A stretch of 64,000 nt of DNA from Marinoscillum furvescens DSM 4134 (GTDB lineage Bacteria; Bacteroidota; Bacteroidia; Cytophagales; Cyclobacteriaceae), in NCBI RefSeq assembly GCF_003386095.1, contig NZ_QREG01000004.1, positions 284,929-348,928 of the forward strand, in the 5' to 3' direction. Of the stretch, positions 36,369 to 45,197 are shown one piece after another. How positions within the stretch are numbered: the first letter of the stretch is position 1; each line of letters opens with the position of its first letter. A model generated the notes under the pieces. The model was not told the DNA's origin, searched no databases, and was given only the letters and a program-made list of their open reading frames with translations. The position numbers and the translations under genes are program-made.

Positions 36369-37181
36369 ATGCGAATGATCAATATATTGAAATCAGTAGC
36401 AGTGCTTTTTCTGTTGATAGGAATAAGCAGTTGTGATAAGAACAATGATCTGGTGCTCTTTGGCATCCAAAATGACATAGAACTTGGTGCTCAGGTAGAT
36501 GCGCAGATAGAGTCTGATACCAGCTTTACCATACTGTCTCGCACAGCGTATCCAGAAGCTTATGCTTATCTGGAAGATATGAAGGAGTCAATCCTCAACA
36601 GCGGGGAAGTTAGTTATAAAGATGAGTTTGCCTGGGAGTTACATATCATACATGACGATGTGTTGAATGCTTTTGCCACGCCGGGAGGATACATTTATAT
36701 CTATACCGGACTGATCAAGTATCTTGAAAACGCTGATGATTTGGCCGGAGTGTTGGGACATGAAATAGCGCATTCAGATCAGCGCCATAGCTCCAAGCAG
36801 CTACAGCGCCAGTATGGCATTCAGTTGCTGTTAAACATTGCGCTGGGCAAGGATGCATCTCAGCTGGCACAGGTAGCAGGGCAGATTGCGGGCCAGGGTG
36901 CTTTACTGAAGTTTGGGCGTGATGCCGAAACAGAGGCCGATGAGTTTTCGGTTCGATACCTGGCAAAAACAGACTATGCTTGCAACGGGGCAGCGTCGTT
37001 CTTTCAGAAACTGGAAGAACAGGGGCAGGGAAGTGATGGTCCGGCGTTTTTGAGTACACACCCACCATCAGATACCAGAGTAGAAGAAATCAATGCCAAA
37101 GCCGATGAGCTGGGCTGCAGTACCACAGCAGTTTCCGAAAGTGGATTTACATACGAGGATTTTAAAAATAGTTTACCCTGA
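36369..37181 (+). CDS. M48 family metallopeptidase lipoprotein, copy 2
   Basis: A 270-residue paralogue of the preceding gene. Lipoprotein signal with ISSC at about residue 21. The active site is GHEIAHSDQRHS, and the downstream Glu region is DAETEADEFSVRYL. The two proteins agree over most of their length (for example NAFATPGGYIYIYTGLIKYLENADDLAGVLGHE compared with its twin, in parts) but differ at the N-terminus, so they may have divergent clients. Start at ATG 36369; the ATG at 36375 is possible. Its stop overlaps the gldC ATG. Confidence 0.93.
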   Translation: MRMINILKSVAVLFLLIGISSCDKNNDLVLFGIQNDIELGAQVDAQIESDTSFTILSRTAYPEAYAYLEDMKESILNSGEVSYKDEFAWELHIIHDDVLNAFATPGGYIYIYTGLIKYLENADDLAGVLGHEIAHSDQRHSSKQLQRQYGIQLLLNIALGKDASQLAQVAGQIAGQGALLKFGRDAETEADEFSVRYLAKTDYACNGAASFFQKLEEQGQGSDGPAFLSTHPPSDTRVEEINAKADELGCSTTAVSESGFTYEDFKNSLP

Positions 37182-37513
37182 TGAAAAAATCAGAAATCAA
37201 GATTACGGTAGAACTGGACGAAGACAATATTCCAGAAAAGATCAGCTGGGATGCTGATGAAAAAGATCAGCCAGGACCCTCAGAAACCAAGTCCATTAGC
37301 TTGAGTCTTTGGGATCATAAGGTAAAAAACACGATGCGTATAGACCTGTGGTCTAAAGATATGCCTGTAGACGATATGAAGCGATTCTATATCGACTGCA
37401 TCGGTGGTTTGGCTCAAAGTGTGCTGAACAGTACCGGCGATGAGTATATGTCCAAGGAACTCAACGATGTGTGCGAGCGTATGATCGAACATGTCAAAAA
37501 AGAAATGAGCTAA
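37181..37513 (+). CDS. gldC: Gliding motility protein GldC
   Basis: A 110-residue cytoplasmic protein of the GldC family, required for gliding in Flavobacterium-type bacteria. Family sequence: KSEIKITVELDEDNIPEKI, then WDADEKDQPGPSETKSISLS and MRIDLWSKDMPVDDMKRF. Overlaps the end of the second M48 gene (ATG-TGA type). No membrane segment or signal. Confidence 0.95.
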   Translation: MKKSEIKITVELDEDNIPEKISWDADEKDQPGPSETKSISLSLWDHKVKNTMRIDLWSKDMPVDDMKRFYIDCIGGLAQSVLNSTGDEYMSKELNDVCERMIEHVKKEMS

Positions 37514-37540
37514 CGAAAGTATAATAGTTCTGAAAAAGTA

Positions 37541-37574
37541 AAACCTGACGGATAAGACGTCAGGTTTTTTTGTG
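37541..37574 (+). terminator. Terminator after gldC
   Basis: AAACCTGACG pairs with CGTCAGGTTT around a 7-base loop, followed by a T-run. It ends the long ftsX-gldC group. Confidence 0.9.
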
Positions 37575-37684
37575 CTTAATTCGTTCAGTTTGCTCGAATA
37601 CCGGTTGAAATAAAATGAAAGTCTTCTAAAAATTCTCTAATATTAGCATGCTAAAATACGAACCTCACATTAACCTTGAATTAT

Positions 37685-40654
37685 ATGATAACTAGTGCTA
37701 CTAAAACTCAATTTTTAGCTTTTTTGCTGATGCTGATTGGCACGGTGGCCTGGGCACAGATGTCTGTATCTGGTACCGTAACTGATGTTGATTCGGGAGA
37801 ACCTCTGATAGGTGTCAATATCCTGGTAAAGGGAACTGTCTTGGGAACCATTACTGATGTGGATGGTGGGTTTAATCTGGAGATCACATCAAACCCACCC
37901 GTCACCTTAGTGATTACGAGTGTGGGCTATGAGCGCCAGGAGATAGAAATCAGTCAGGCTTCCATTACGAGTTTGGATATTCAGATGCGAGAATCCTTTA
38001 TGATTGGGCAGGAAGTAGTAGTCTCAGCATCCAGAGTAGAAGAAAATATCCTCCAGTCTCCGGTAAGTATTGAGAAGATGGATATTTTGGCTGTTCAAAG
38101 CACTTCCTCTGATAGTTATTACAAAGCTATTGCCAACTTAAAGGGCGTGGATGTAGCCTCTAGTAGTATCAATTTTCAAATCATCAATGCGCGTGGTTTT
38201 GGAAATACCGGTAACACACGTTTTGTGCAGCTTATTGATGGTATGGATACGCAGGCGCCAGCGCTTAATTTTCCAATTGGTAACCTGAACGGCCCATCTC
38301 AGCTAGATGTAGAAAGTGTGGAGTTAATTCCAGGAGCGTCTTCTGCGCTTTACGGGCCTAATGCATTTAATGGTATTCTATTAATCAATAGTAAAAATCC
38401 ATTCGAATATCAGGGGCTAAGTGCCTTTGTCCAAACGGGAGTGAACCATGTAGGTAGTAATGCCGACCAGAGTGCATCACCTATGTATGAGGCATCTTTG
38501 AGATATGCCAAATCGTTCAATGATAAGTTCGCATTTAAGGTAAATGGAAGTTACAGTAGGGCGGATGATTGGCATGGGACGTCTTCTATGGATCGCAATG
38601 CTGCTTTCAATCCATTTGCCAGCTTAGGTGTGGAGAATCCTGGAGCAGATCGCTTGCATTTTATGGGAGATGAGGCGGCCCTCAATGTCAATATTTTAAG
38701 GTTTAGTAGAAACACCTCAAGTGATTTTGGCTGGGAGCAATTGGCTACTACAGGTATTGGTTTATTTTCCGGTAACGATGATATAGGTCAGACTAATGCG
38801 TGGACCTATGCTCAAAATGGTTTTTTGCCGAGTCATGTGGTTAGTGCCCCAGGATATGCAGAAAAGGATATTGTAGACTATGGAGCCGAAAACAAGAAAA
38901 TCAATGTGGGATTATACTATCGATTGAACGATCAGCTGGAGTTAAGCTATTTGTTTAATGGTGGGTGGGGTACTTCTATTTACACTGGAGCTCAGAGGTA
39001 TTCTCTTTCTGATTTTGGTATACAGCAGCACAGGCTTCAATTGCGCGGTGATAATTTCTATGTGCGCGCCTATACGACCAGAGAAAAATCAGGTGGAAGC
39101 TACATCGCAGAATTTTTGGCAAAAAGAATCAATGATGTTCGATATGGAGGAAGTGTGACCAATTACCTTACTGAATATCCTTTGTGGTTGTTGAGGTACT
39201 ACTATAATAACAATATAGCTCCAGACTCAGACCCATCAGCAATTGGCTTGGAAACACAACTGGCAGCACATCAATTTGCACAGTCTCAAATGTCGAACAG
39301 GTACCCATTGACCGCAGGAGATAGTCAATTTGAAGATATCAAATCTGATGTATTGGAAGGGGTAGTACCTGTTGGTCCTCTATTCGATGATGTGTCCAAT
39401 ATGTATCAGGCAGAAGGCCAATACGATTTTAAGAATGAAATCGATTTTATGGAACTTCAGGCTGGGGCTAGTTTTAGAATGTTTGAATTGAATTCTAATG
39501 GTACCATTTTCGCTGATACGGCTGGTGCGATTACCATTAAAGAATTTGGAGCTTACGTACAGGCAGGTAAGCGCGTAAATGATAATTTGAAGTTTTCTGG
39601 TTCAGTGAGGTTTGATAAGAACGAGAATTTTGATGGACAGGTGAATCCAAGGATTTCTGCAGTGTATACCCTAAATAAGACTCACAATCTACGGGCGTCT
39701 TTTCAAACTGGGTTTAGAAATCCTACCACACAAGGGCAGTATATAGATTTGGATATTATTTCAGCACGATTGCTAGGAGGATTACCGGCATTTTATGAAG
39801 CATATCAATTGACCAAAACAAGTTCTACTGGGGTTCCTCTAGCTTTTACAGGGGGCTCTGTAAATGCGTTTAGGAATGATGTGTTTAGTGGGAAGCAGCC
39901 ATTTGATCCTTCTTCAACTGAAATTCTGGAGCCTGTTACCTCCTATGAGTCAGTGAAGCCTGAAAGAGTAAAGTCCGTAGAGGTTGGTTACAAAAGTCTT
40001 ATTCAGAACAAGTTGATGGTGGATGCAGTATTTTATTATAATACATATACTGACTTTATTACTCAGGTAAGAGTGGTGACATCTAATGAGTTGTCTGCGC
40101 AGGATGCTCAAGATATTAACGATGAGATAGGTGCTGATATTTATTCTGCTGGAGATCCTGCATACAATTCTATTTTGAATGGTACATCTGATAACACTTT
40201 CCAGATATACACTAATCTTGATGAAACGGTAAAGACTCAAGGTGCGGCTTTGGGGTTAACCTATAGCCTGGGTAAAGGATACACTGTAGGAGCCAATTAC
40301 AATTGGAATAAATTCATTAGCGGTTATACCGAAAATACGTTAAACGATTTCAACACTCCAGAGCATAAGTTTAATGTGAAGTTCGGAAATAGAAAAGTTA
40401 CTGATAATTTAGGATTCAATATCACCTACCGCTGGCAAGATGCGTTTAGGTGGGAGTCCTCGTTTGCAGTTGGGGAAGTGCCATCATATGCCACACTGGA
40501 TGCTCAGGTGTCATACAAGCTTGATAACTTAAAGTCTATCCTGAAAATAGGCGGGTCAAATGTCATGGGTGATCATTACATTCAAAGTCTTGGTGGTCCG
40601 AATATTGGCTCTATTTACTATGTTTCTATCACCTTTGATGAGTTGATGAACTAA
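37685..40654 (+). CDS. TonB-dependent receptor with carboxypeptidase-regulatory domain
   Basis: Outer-membrane importer of 989 residues. After a signal peptide (LAFLLMLIGTVAWAQ) comes the CarboxypepD_reg-like domain (SVSGTVTDVDSGEPLIGVNI, then GSFNLEI-type Gly-Gly turn), then the plug (VEENILQSPVSIEKMD, ... GFGNTGNTRFVQLIDGMD ... SALYGPNAFNGIL) and a 22-strand barrel. ATG at 37685 is used, not the TTG at 37676. No SusD gene follows, so it is a lone receptor; substrate unknown. It is flanked by terminators on both sides. Confidence 0.93.
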   Translation: MITSATKTQFLAFLLMLIGTVAWAQMSVSGTVTDVDSGEPLIGVNILVKGTVLGTITDVDGGFNLEITSNPPVTLVITSVGYERQEIEISQASITSLDIQMRESFMIGQEVVVSASRVEENILQSPVSIEKMDILAVQSTSSDSYYKAIANLKGVDVASSSINFQIINARGFGNTGNTRFVQLIDGMDTQAPALNFPIGNLNGPSQLDVESVELIPGASSALYGPNAFNGILLINSKNPFEYQGLSAFVQTGVNHVGSNADQSASPMYEASLRYAKSFNDKFAFKVNGSYSRADDWHGTSSMDRNAAFNPFASLGVENPGADRLHFMGDEAALNVNILRFSRNTSSDFGWEQLATTGIGLFSGNDDIGQTNAWTYAQNGFLPSHVVSAPGYAEKDIVDYGAENKKINVGLYYRLNDQLELSYLFNGGWGTSIYTGAQRYSLSDFGIQQHRLQLRGDNFYVRAYTTREKSGGSYIAEFLAKRINDVRYGGSVTNYLTEYPLWLLRYYYNNNIAPDSDPSAIGLETQLAAHQFAQSQMSNRYPLTAGDSQFEDIKSDVLEGVVPVGPLFDDVSNMYQAEGQYDFKNEIDFMELQAGASFRMFELNSNGTIFADTAGAITIKEFGAYVQAGKRVNDNLKFSGSVRFDKNENFDGQVNPRISAVYTLNKTHNLRASFQTGFRNPTTQGQYIDLDIISARLLGGLPAFYEAYQLTKTSSTGVPLAFTGGSVNAFRNDVFSGKQPFDPSSTEILEPVTSYESVKPERVKSVEVGYKSLIQNKLMVDAVFYYNTYTDFITQVRVVTSNELSAQDAQDINDEIGADIYSAGDPAYNSILNGTSDNTFQIYTNLDETVKTQGAALGLTYSLGKGYTVGANYNWNKFISGYTENTLNDFNTPEHKFNVKFGNRKVTDNLGFNITYRWQDAFRWESSFAVGEVPSYATLDAQVSYKLDNLKSILKIGGSNVMGDHYIQSLGGPNIGSIYYVSITFDELMN

Positions 40655-40677
40655 CCATTTCAATAATCTATATTTTG

Positions 40678-40709
40678 AAGCCCGATCCCTATGGATTGGG
40701 CTTTTTAAT
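40678..40709 (+). terminator. Terminator after TonB receptor
   Basis: AAGCCCGATCC pairs with GGATTGGGCTT (one G-T pair), 4-base loop, T-run to 40706. Confidence 0.88.
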
Positions 40710-40731
40710 TATATAAACCCATATTTATACC

Positions 40732-41559
40732 ATGGAAGAACCGAGTTTTAAGCATTTCAATGGGGTGAGGAGCAAGCTTTACATCATTGTCTTCGGTACA
40801 GATACGCCGGCTGGAAAGCTTTTTGATGTTGTATTGCTAGTGGCTATTCTACTGAGTATCGTGGTAGTCATGCTGGAAAGCGTTAGTGCATTGCAGGCTC
40901 GTTTCGATCATGTATTTGACCTCTTGGAATGGACCTTTACCATTTTGTTTTCTATCGAGTATATCACTCGTATCTTCATTACCAGACGGCCTGAGAAGTA
41001 TGTGTTTAGTTTTCTGGGTCTCATCGACCTAATAGCCTTACTGCCTACGTATATCGCCTTATTTGTGACAGGTGGGAGCTATTTGGTAGTTATTCGAGCC
41101 ATTCGGTTGTTGCGAGTATTTCGAATCCTGAAACTGACTCGCTACCTGAGTGAGGCACAAATGCTGGGTTCCGCACTCAATAGTTCTAAGCGAAAGATAC
41201 TAGTCTTTATGGGTGCTGTGTCTACGCTGGTGATGATTACCGGCACCCTGATGTACCTAATTGAAGGAGGGCAAAATGGATTTACCAGTATACCAAGAAG
41301 TATTTACTGGGCCGTGGTAACTGTTACCACAGTGGGGTATGGAGATATAGCCCCTCAGACGGTACTGGGACAGTCTTTTGCTACAGTATTGATGCTTATG
41401 GGATATGCGATCATAGCGGTGCCCACAGGTATCGTAAGTTCTGAAATGCGCAAAATGGATAAGCGGGCAGAAATTGAGGGTAGCAGGCCTTGTTCAAGGT
41501 GTAAGGAAATGAACCCTAAGGATGCTAATTACTGTATGAAATGCGGTAATCAATATTGA
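40732..41559 (+). CDS. Voltage-gated potassium channel with C-terminal zinc ribbon
   Basis: A 275-residue six-TM ion channel. The voltage sensor S4 is visible as VIRAIRLLRVFRILKLTRYL (Arg/Lys every third residue), the pore helix and selectivity filter as TVTTVGYGDIAP, and S6 as VLMLMGYAIIAVPTGIV. After S6 comes a short charged linker and a zinc-ribbon-like tail CSRCKEMNPKDANYCMKCG (four Cys, CxxC...CxxC). Such C-terminal ribbon domains are not part of the basic Kv fold and may sense metal or assist assembly. Alone on its transcript. Confidence 0.93.
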   Translation: MEEPSFKHFNGVRSKLYIIVFGTDTPAGKLFDVVLLVAILLSIVVVMLESVSALQARFDHVFDLLEWTFTILFSIEYITRIFITRRPEKYVFSFLGLIDLIALLPTYIALFVTGGSYLVVIRAIRLLRVFRILKLTRYLSEAQMLGSALNSSKRKILVFMGAVSTLVMITGTLMYLIEGGQNGFTSIPRSIYWAVVTVTTVGYGDIAPQTVLGQSFATVLMLMGYAIIAVPTGIVSSEMRKMDKRAEIEGSRPCSRCKEMNPKDANYCMKCGNQY

Positions 41560-41587
41560 ATGATGCTATATGTGAGGTAATAAAAAA

Positions 41588-41617
41588 AGACTGCCAATAT
41601 TGGCAGTCTTTTTTTAT
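41588..41617. terminator. Bidirectional terminator between channel and fasciclin genes
   Basis: AGACTGCCAA pairs with TTGGCAGTCT with a 2-base tip (or 4-base loop); A-run on the left and T-run on the right serve the two convergent genes. Confidence 0.9.
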
Positions 41618-41634
41618 GCTATTTATTGTGATTG

Positions 41635-42723
41635 TTATTCTACAATGCTACTCACATGCAATGAGCCGTTAATTGCAGCTCCCAATGCTGCAGATCCTTC
41701 TGGAGTATAAGAATATGCATCAAGTTGGAATAAAGCAGTCACTTTTGTTTGGTCCTGAGTATTAGCCAATACAAGTCCTAGTGGTGTTTGCTCAGACTTT
41801 TCTGTTTCGGCCACAGCCACAGTGGTACCGGTCATCATTGTGATAACTGTATTAGCAGTGAGATCTGCACCTTTCAGTTTGGCATCAGAACTAATATGGT
41901 TTAGCAGAAAAGCTCTTGCAGCAGCTGGAGTTCCACTAACTGAGGCGATCAATTCTGCCCTTGTTACAGATTTGGAATCAGCAATTGCATCCAATATTTG
42001 ATCAGCAGGTAGGAAGCAGGTATAAGTTCCAGATTTGTCTGCAAGGATTGCTGAAATAGCCGTTTCACCAGAAGGTACGTCAGAATCTGCAGTTGCAACA
42101 ATGCTGGCTACACCAGTAAAGCTAGACGAAAGTAGCACTGGCTGGGCAAGAGTACCCAGGTTTACACCGATTTTTGCCAATAGCGTATTAGGAATCAAAG
42201 CAGACTCCATTTTATGTACAACTCCGTTAGTAGCCTTGATGTCAGCCTCTTCAAATGCTGAACCATCAGCATCAAGACCCGCTTCGTCCACGTTTCCGTT
42301 TGCAAGAATTGTGATTTTTTCTCCTTGCTTGGTGGTTACTCCAGCACTCGTAAGGTCTGCTTGAAGATTAGTGCCTGCCACGAAGTGAAATCGTAGAACT
42401 TCAGCAATAAGTGAAGGTGCAATAGCCGAGAAGTCATCTACTTGTAAGTTAGCTTTCAGTTTGTCCATTGCTGTGTTGGTAGGTGCAAAAACGGTGTATT
42501 CCGCTGTACCTTCTAAATATGCCTTTAATTCTGCATCGGCTTTCATAAGTTCTGTAATTACACTCAACTCTGCATCCGCTTCCATGGTTGCTATCAAGTT
42601 TAAAGTTGGAGCAGGTTCGGCATCATCTCCATCATCACTACAGCCAGTAAATAGTCCTAGTCCAAGCACCATTGCAAAGAGGGCTAGTGCTTTCATTGGG
42701 TTAATCGAGTTTTTCTTCATCAT
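41635..42723 (-). CDS. Fasciclin (FAS1) domain lipoprotein
   Basis: A 362-residue lipoprotein (lipobox GLFTGC) with two FAS1 adhesion domains. The first includes TVFAPTNTAMDKL and NGVVHKMESALIP; the second shows TCFLPADQIL and a shorter, degenerate end. FAS1 proteins mediate cell-surface adhesion. The start at 42723 (Met-Met-Lys-Lys) gives a proper signal; the longer frame to 42804 does not. Separated by 155 bp from the YCII gene. Confidence 0.9.
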   Translation of the reverse strand: MMKKNSINPMKALALFAMVLGLGLFTGCSDDGDDAEPAPTLNLIATMEADAELSVITELMKADAELKAYLEGTAEYTVFAPTNTAMDKLKANLQVDDFSAIAPSLIAEVLRFHFVAGTNLQADLTSAGVTTKQGEKITILANGNVDEAGLDADGSAFEEADIKATNGVVHKMESALIPNTLLAKIGVNLGTLAQPVLLSSSFTGVASIVATADSDVPSGETAISAILADKSGTYTCFLPADQILDAIADSKSVTRAELIASVSGTPAAARAFLLNHISSDAKLKGADLTANTVITMMTGTTVAVAETEKSEQTPLGLVLANTQDQTKVTALFQLDAYSYTPEGSAALGAAINGSLHVSSIVE

Positions 42724-42878
42724 CTTCAATGTATTAGTTATTAGTAGAATTGCTGTCCCACTGGTATGCCGGACAGCTCTTAAATTTAGATAATTATTAT
42801 GCAAGCATACTATATTAAGGTTTCAAAAATTTTGAATTACGTGACTTTTTATTTCAACTCTTTCATTATCTATTCTGA

Positions 42879-43367
42879 TTAGATTTCTTTTTTTGCCAGT
42901 TTTTCATGGATTTCACCCACTTTCATCAAGGCAGCACTACCATACCAGGGGCGTAGCTCCATCTTGAGTCTGCCCGCTTGAATGGCTGGGTCTGTGGCTG
43001 TTAGCGCTTCGGCTTCTTCTACTGTCTCCACTGCAAACACGTATATGCCGCGCACATCACCGCCATCCAGAAAAGGGCCGGCCAATACCAGCTTGCCTTC
43101 CTCTGCCATCCTTGTAATGTTGTCCAGGTGTGCTCGCTGTAGCCTTGCGGCCGTGGCAGAGTCCTGATCCCTGTTGGGGCCAGCCACCAGATTGGCCATG
43201 ATGTATGAGCGCATGCCGTATGCATCCGCTCCGCACGCTGCTGCCAGCAGTGAGTCATATCCGGTAGACGCTCCTTTACCTAAAGACTCTTCTTTATCCT
43301 TTTTGGTTGGGTCCGGCGTGCTACATGCCCATAGACCTACGATCGTTAGTATCCAGATGTATTTCAT
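42879..43367 (-). CDS. YCII-related domain lipoprotein
   Basis: A 162-residue lipoprotein (GLWACS) with a YCII-like dimeric alpha/beta-barrel domain: AHLDNITRMAEEGKLVLAGPF (with His and Gly of the family), GIYVFAVETVEEAEAL and DPAIQAGRLKMELRPWYG. YCII domains bind small ligands or act as hydrolase-like enzymes; its membrane anchoring is unusual. It diverges from the DUF1800 gene. Confidence 0.82.
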   Translation of the reverse strand: MKYIWILTIVGLWACSTPDPTKKDKEESLGKGASTGYDSLLAAACGADAYGMRSYIMANLVAGPNRDQDSATAARLQRAHLDNITRMAEEGKLVLAGPFLDGGDVRGIYVFAVETVEEAEALTATDPAIQAGRLKMELRPWYGSAALMKVGEIHEKLAKKEI

Positions 43368-43461
43368 AATGGTAAGGTATGTTGATGCTATTAGCTAATC
43401 TATCGAGTTGTTCAGTTGTTGAGAAATATTTTATTTATTTTTAGGGAATACCATTTTATCC

Positions 43462-45192
43462 ATGAATAGTACAAACAGGGATTATTTGCCCGAAAATTAC
43501 GAAGAAATAGTCGCTCGCTTTCGTAAGGTGATACCCCCAATACTGAAACCTGAGGACCTTTCAGGTAGGAAATCTTCCGCAGGCCATCGACAGTTAAACA
43601 CCGGACTGGCGAAGTATCAGGGCGATTTTGGTAAGACTGAAAAGCTACACTTGCTGAGGCGATGCCTCTTTGGAGTGCGACAGGCAGATCTTCAAGCTTT
43701 GGACAACCTCAGTTTGACACAAGTCATGGACCTGCTGCTCACAGAAAGCTCAGAACCAGCACCTCCAGTGAACAATTACAGTGTGCTGGCCGAACAAGAA
43801 GACCCTGATGTGGCCTTTGGGGATACCTGGATACATGCTCCGCATGCTGGAGATCTGGAAGGTGGACGCATCGTGTCACTCAAAGGGTGGGTGATACGCA
43901 ATATGCACCACCAGGCTACCCGCCTCGAAGAAAAGATGGTGTTGTTTTGGCACAACCTGCTGCCTGTCAAAATCTGGGATGTATTCTATGGCAAGTTGGG
44001 GTATCAGTATTATCAAATGCTGCGGCGCAATGCCTTTGGCAATTACCGTACTTTTATTCGAGACCTTACACTGGATCCTGCTATGCTCCTTTTCCTCAAT
44101 GGTACTTATAATGAAAAGGAAGCCCCGGATGAAAATTACGGCAGGGAGCTACAAGAGCTTTTTTGCATTGGCAAAGGACCAGATGCACAATTTACCGAAG
44201 GTGATGTACAGGCTGCAGCTCGAGTGCTGACAGGATGGAAAATAAAGTGGCAGGATTTTGAGTCCAATGGACCTCTGGGGATTCGGTTTGCCGACTGGGC
44301 GCATGACACCTCTGATAAGGCGTTTTCCGCATTTTACGGTGGCAAGGTGATCAAAGGTCGCTCTGGTCAGGCAGGAGCACAAGAGCTTGATGAGCTACTC
44401 AATATGCTGTTTGATACCGAGGAATGTGCCAAATACATCTGTAGAAGGCTGTACCAGTTTTTTGTATATCCAGAAATCGATGAATCTGTGGAGGCTAACA
44501 TCATTGTGCCATTGGCTCAGCAGTTTCGTGAAGGAAACTACGAAATAAAACCTGTAGTACGTACCCTCCTGGAAAGTGAGCATTTTTATGACCATGCCAA
44601 CCGGGGAGCCATGATCAAAAGTCCGGCTGAGTATACCGTCGGGCTGTGGAGGACACTGGAGGTAGAGGGAGCCGATACGAGTGATTTGAGCCTGGACTAC
44701 CAGCAATACGCCTCTATGCTATGGACCATGGGTAATCAGGGTATGGAAATGGGCGATCCTCCCAGCGTATCCGGATGGCCAGCCTACTATCAGGTGCCGT
44801 CTTATGACAAATACTGGATCACTACAGATACCATCACCAATCGTGCGCTGATCAGTGATAGTCTGGTGCACTGGGGGTTTTGGGTGGCCGAAGGCCATCA
44901 GTATCCGGCTGACCTCATTAAGTTTTTGCAACAGTTGGATCACCCGGAAGACCCCAATGCTATGCTTCGGGATAGTGGTGATTTATTGCTGGGAATTTCG
45001 CTCAGCGATGCTACGCTCGTACATTTAAAAACCATTTTACTCTCAGGCCAGCAAACAGACGACTATTGGACCACTGCCTGGTATGAGATGGTCGAAAACC
45101 CCGAGGACACAGCCTACCGGATGGTGGTAGAAAACCGGCTAAAGCCCACTTTCCAGCATTTGTTGCAATTAGGTGAAGCCCAATTAATGTAA
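43462..45192 (+). CDS. DUF1800 domain-containing protein
   Basis: A 576-residue protein of the DUF1800 family (HLLRRCLFG near residue 75, LFWHNLLPVKI, NYGRELQELFCIG, DVQAAARVLTGWKI, and the C-terminal PPSVSGWPAYY). These proteins nearly always precede a DUF1501 protein, as here, 5 bp later. No signal peptide is clear at the N-terminus. The pair's function is unknown but is often discussed in connection with secretion and polysaccharide handling; nothing in the sequence settles it. Confidence 0.9.
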   Translation: MNSTNRDYLPENYEEIVARFRKVIPPILKPEDLSGRKSSAGHRQLNTGLAKYQGDFGKTEKLHLLRRCLFGVRQADLQALDNLSLTQVMDLLLTESSEPAPPVNNYSVLAEQEDPDVAFGDTWIHAPHAGDLEGGRIVSLKGWVIRNMHHQATRLEEKMVLFWHNLLPVKIWDVFYGKLGYQYYQMLRRNAFGNYRTFIRDLTLDPAMLLFLNGTYNEKEAPDENYGRELQELFCIGKGPDAQFTEGDVQAAARVLTGWKIKWQDFESNGPLGIRFADWAHDTSDKAFSAFYGGKVIKGRSGQAGAQELDELLNMLFDTEECAKYICRRLYQFFVYPEIDESVEANIIVPLAQQFREGNYEIKPVVRTLLESEHFYDHANRGAMIKSPAEYTVGLWRTLEVEGADTSDLSLDYQQYASMLWTMGNQGMEMGDPPSVSGWPAYYQVPSYDKYWITTDTITNRALISDSLVHWGFWVAEGHQYPADLIKFLQQLDHPEDPNAMLRDSGDLLLGISLSDATLVHLKTILLSGQQTDDYWTTAWYEMVENPEDTAYRMVVENRLKPTFQHLLQLGEAQLM

Positions 45193-45197
45193 GTATC

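Noticed and set aside
37735..37760. Second sigma-54-like element (TTGGCACGG) in the TonB receptor signal-peptide region
   Set aside because: The -12 GC is missing at ten-base spacing and it lies within coding sequence.
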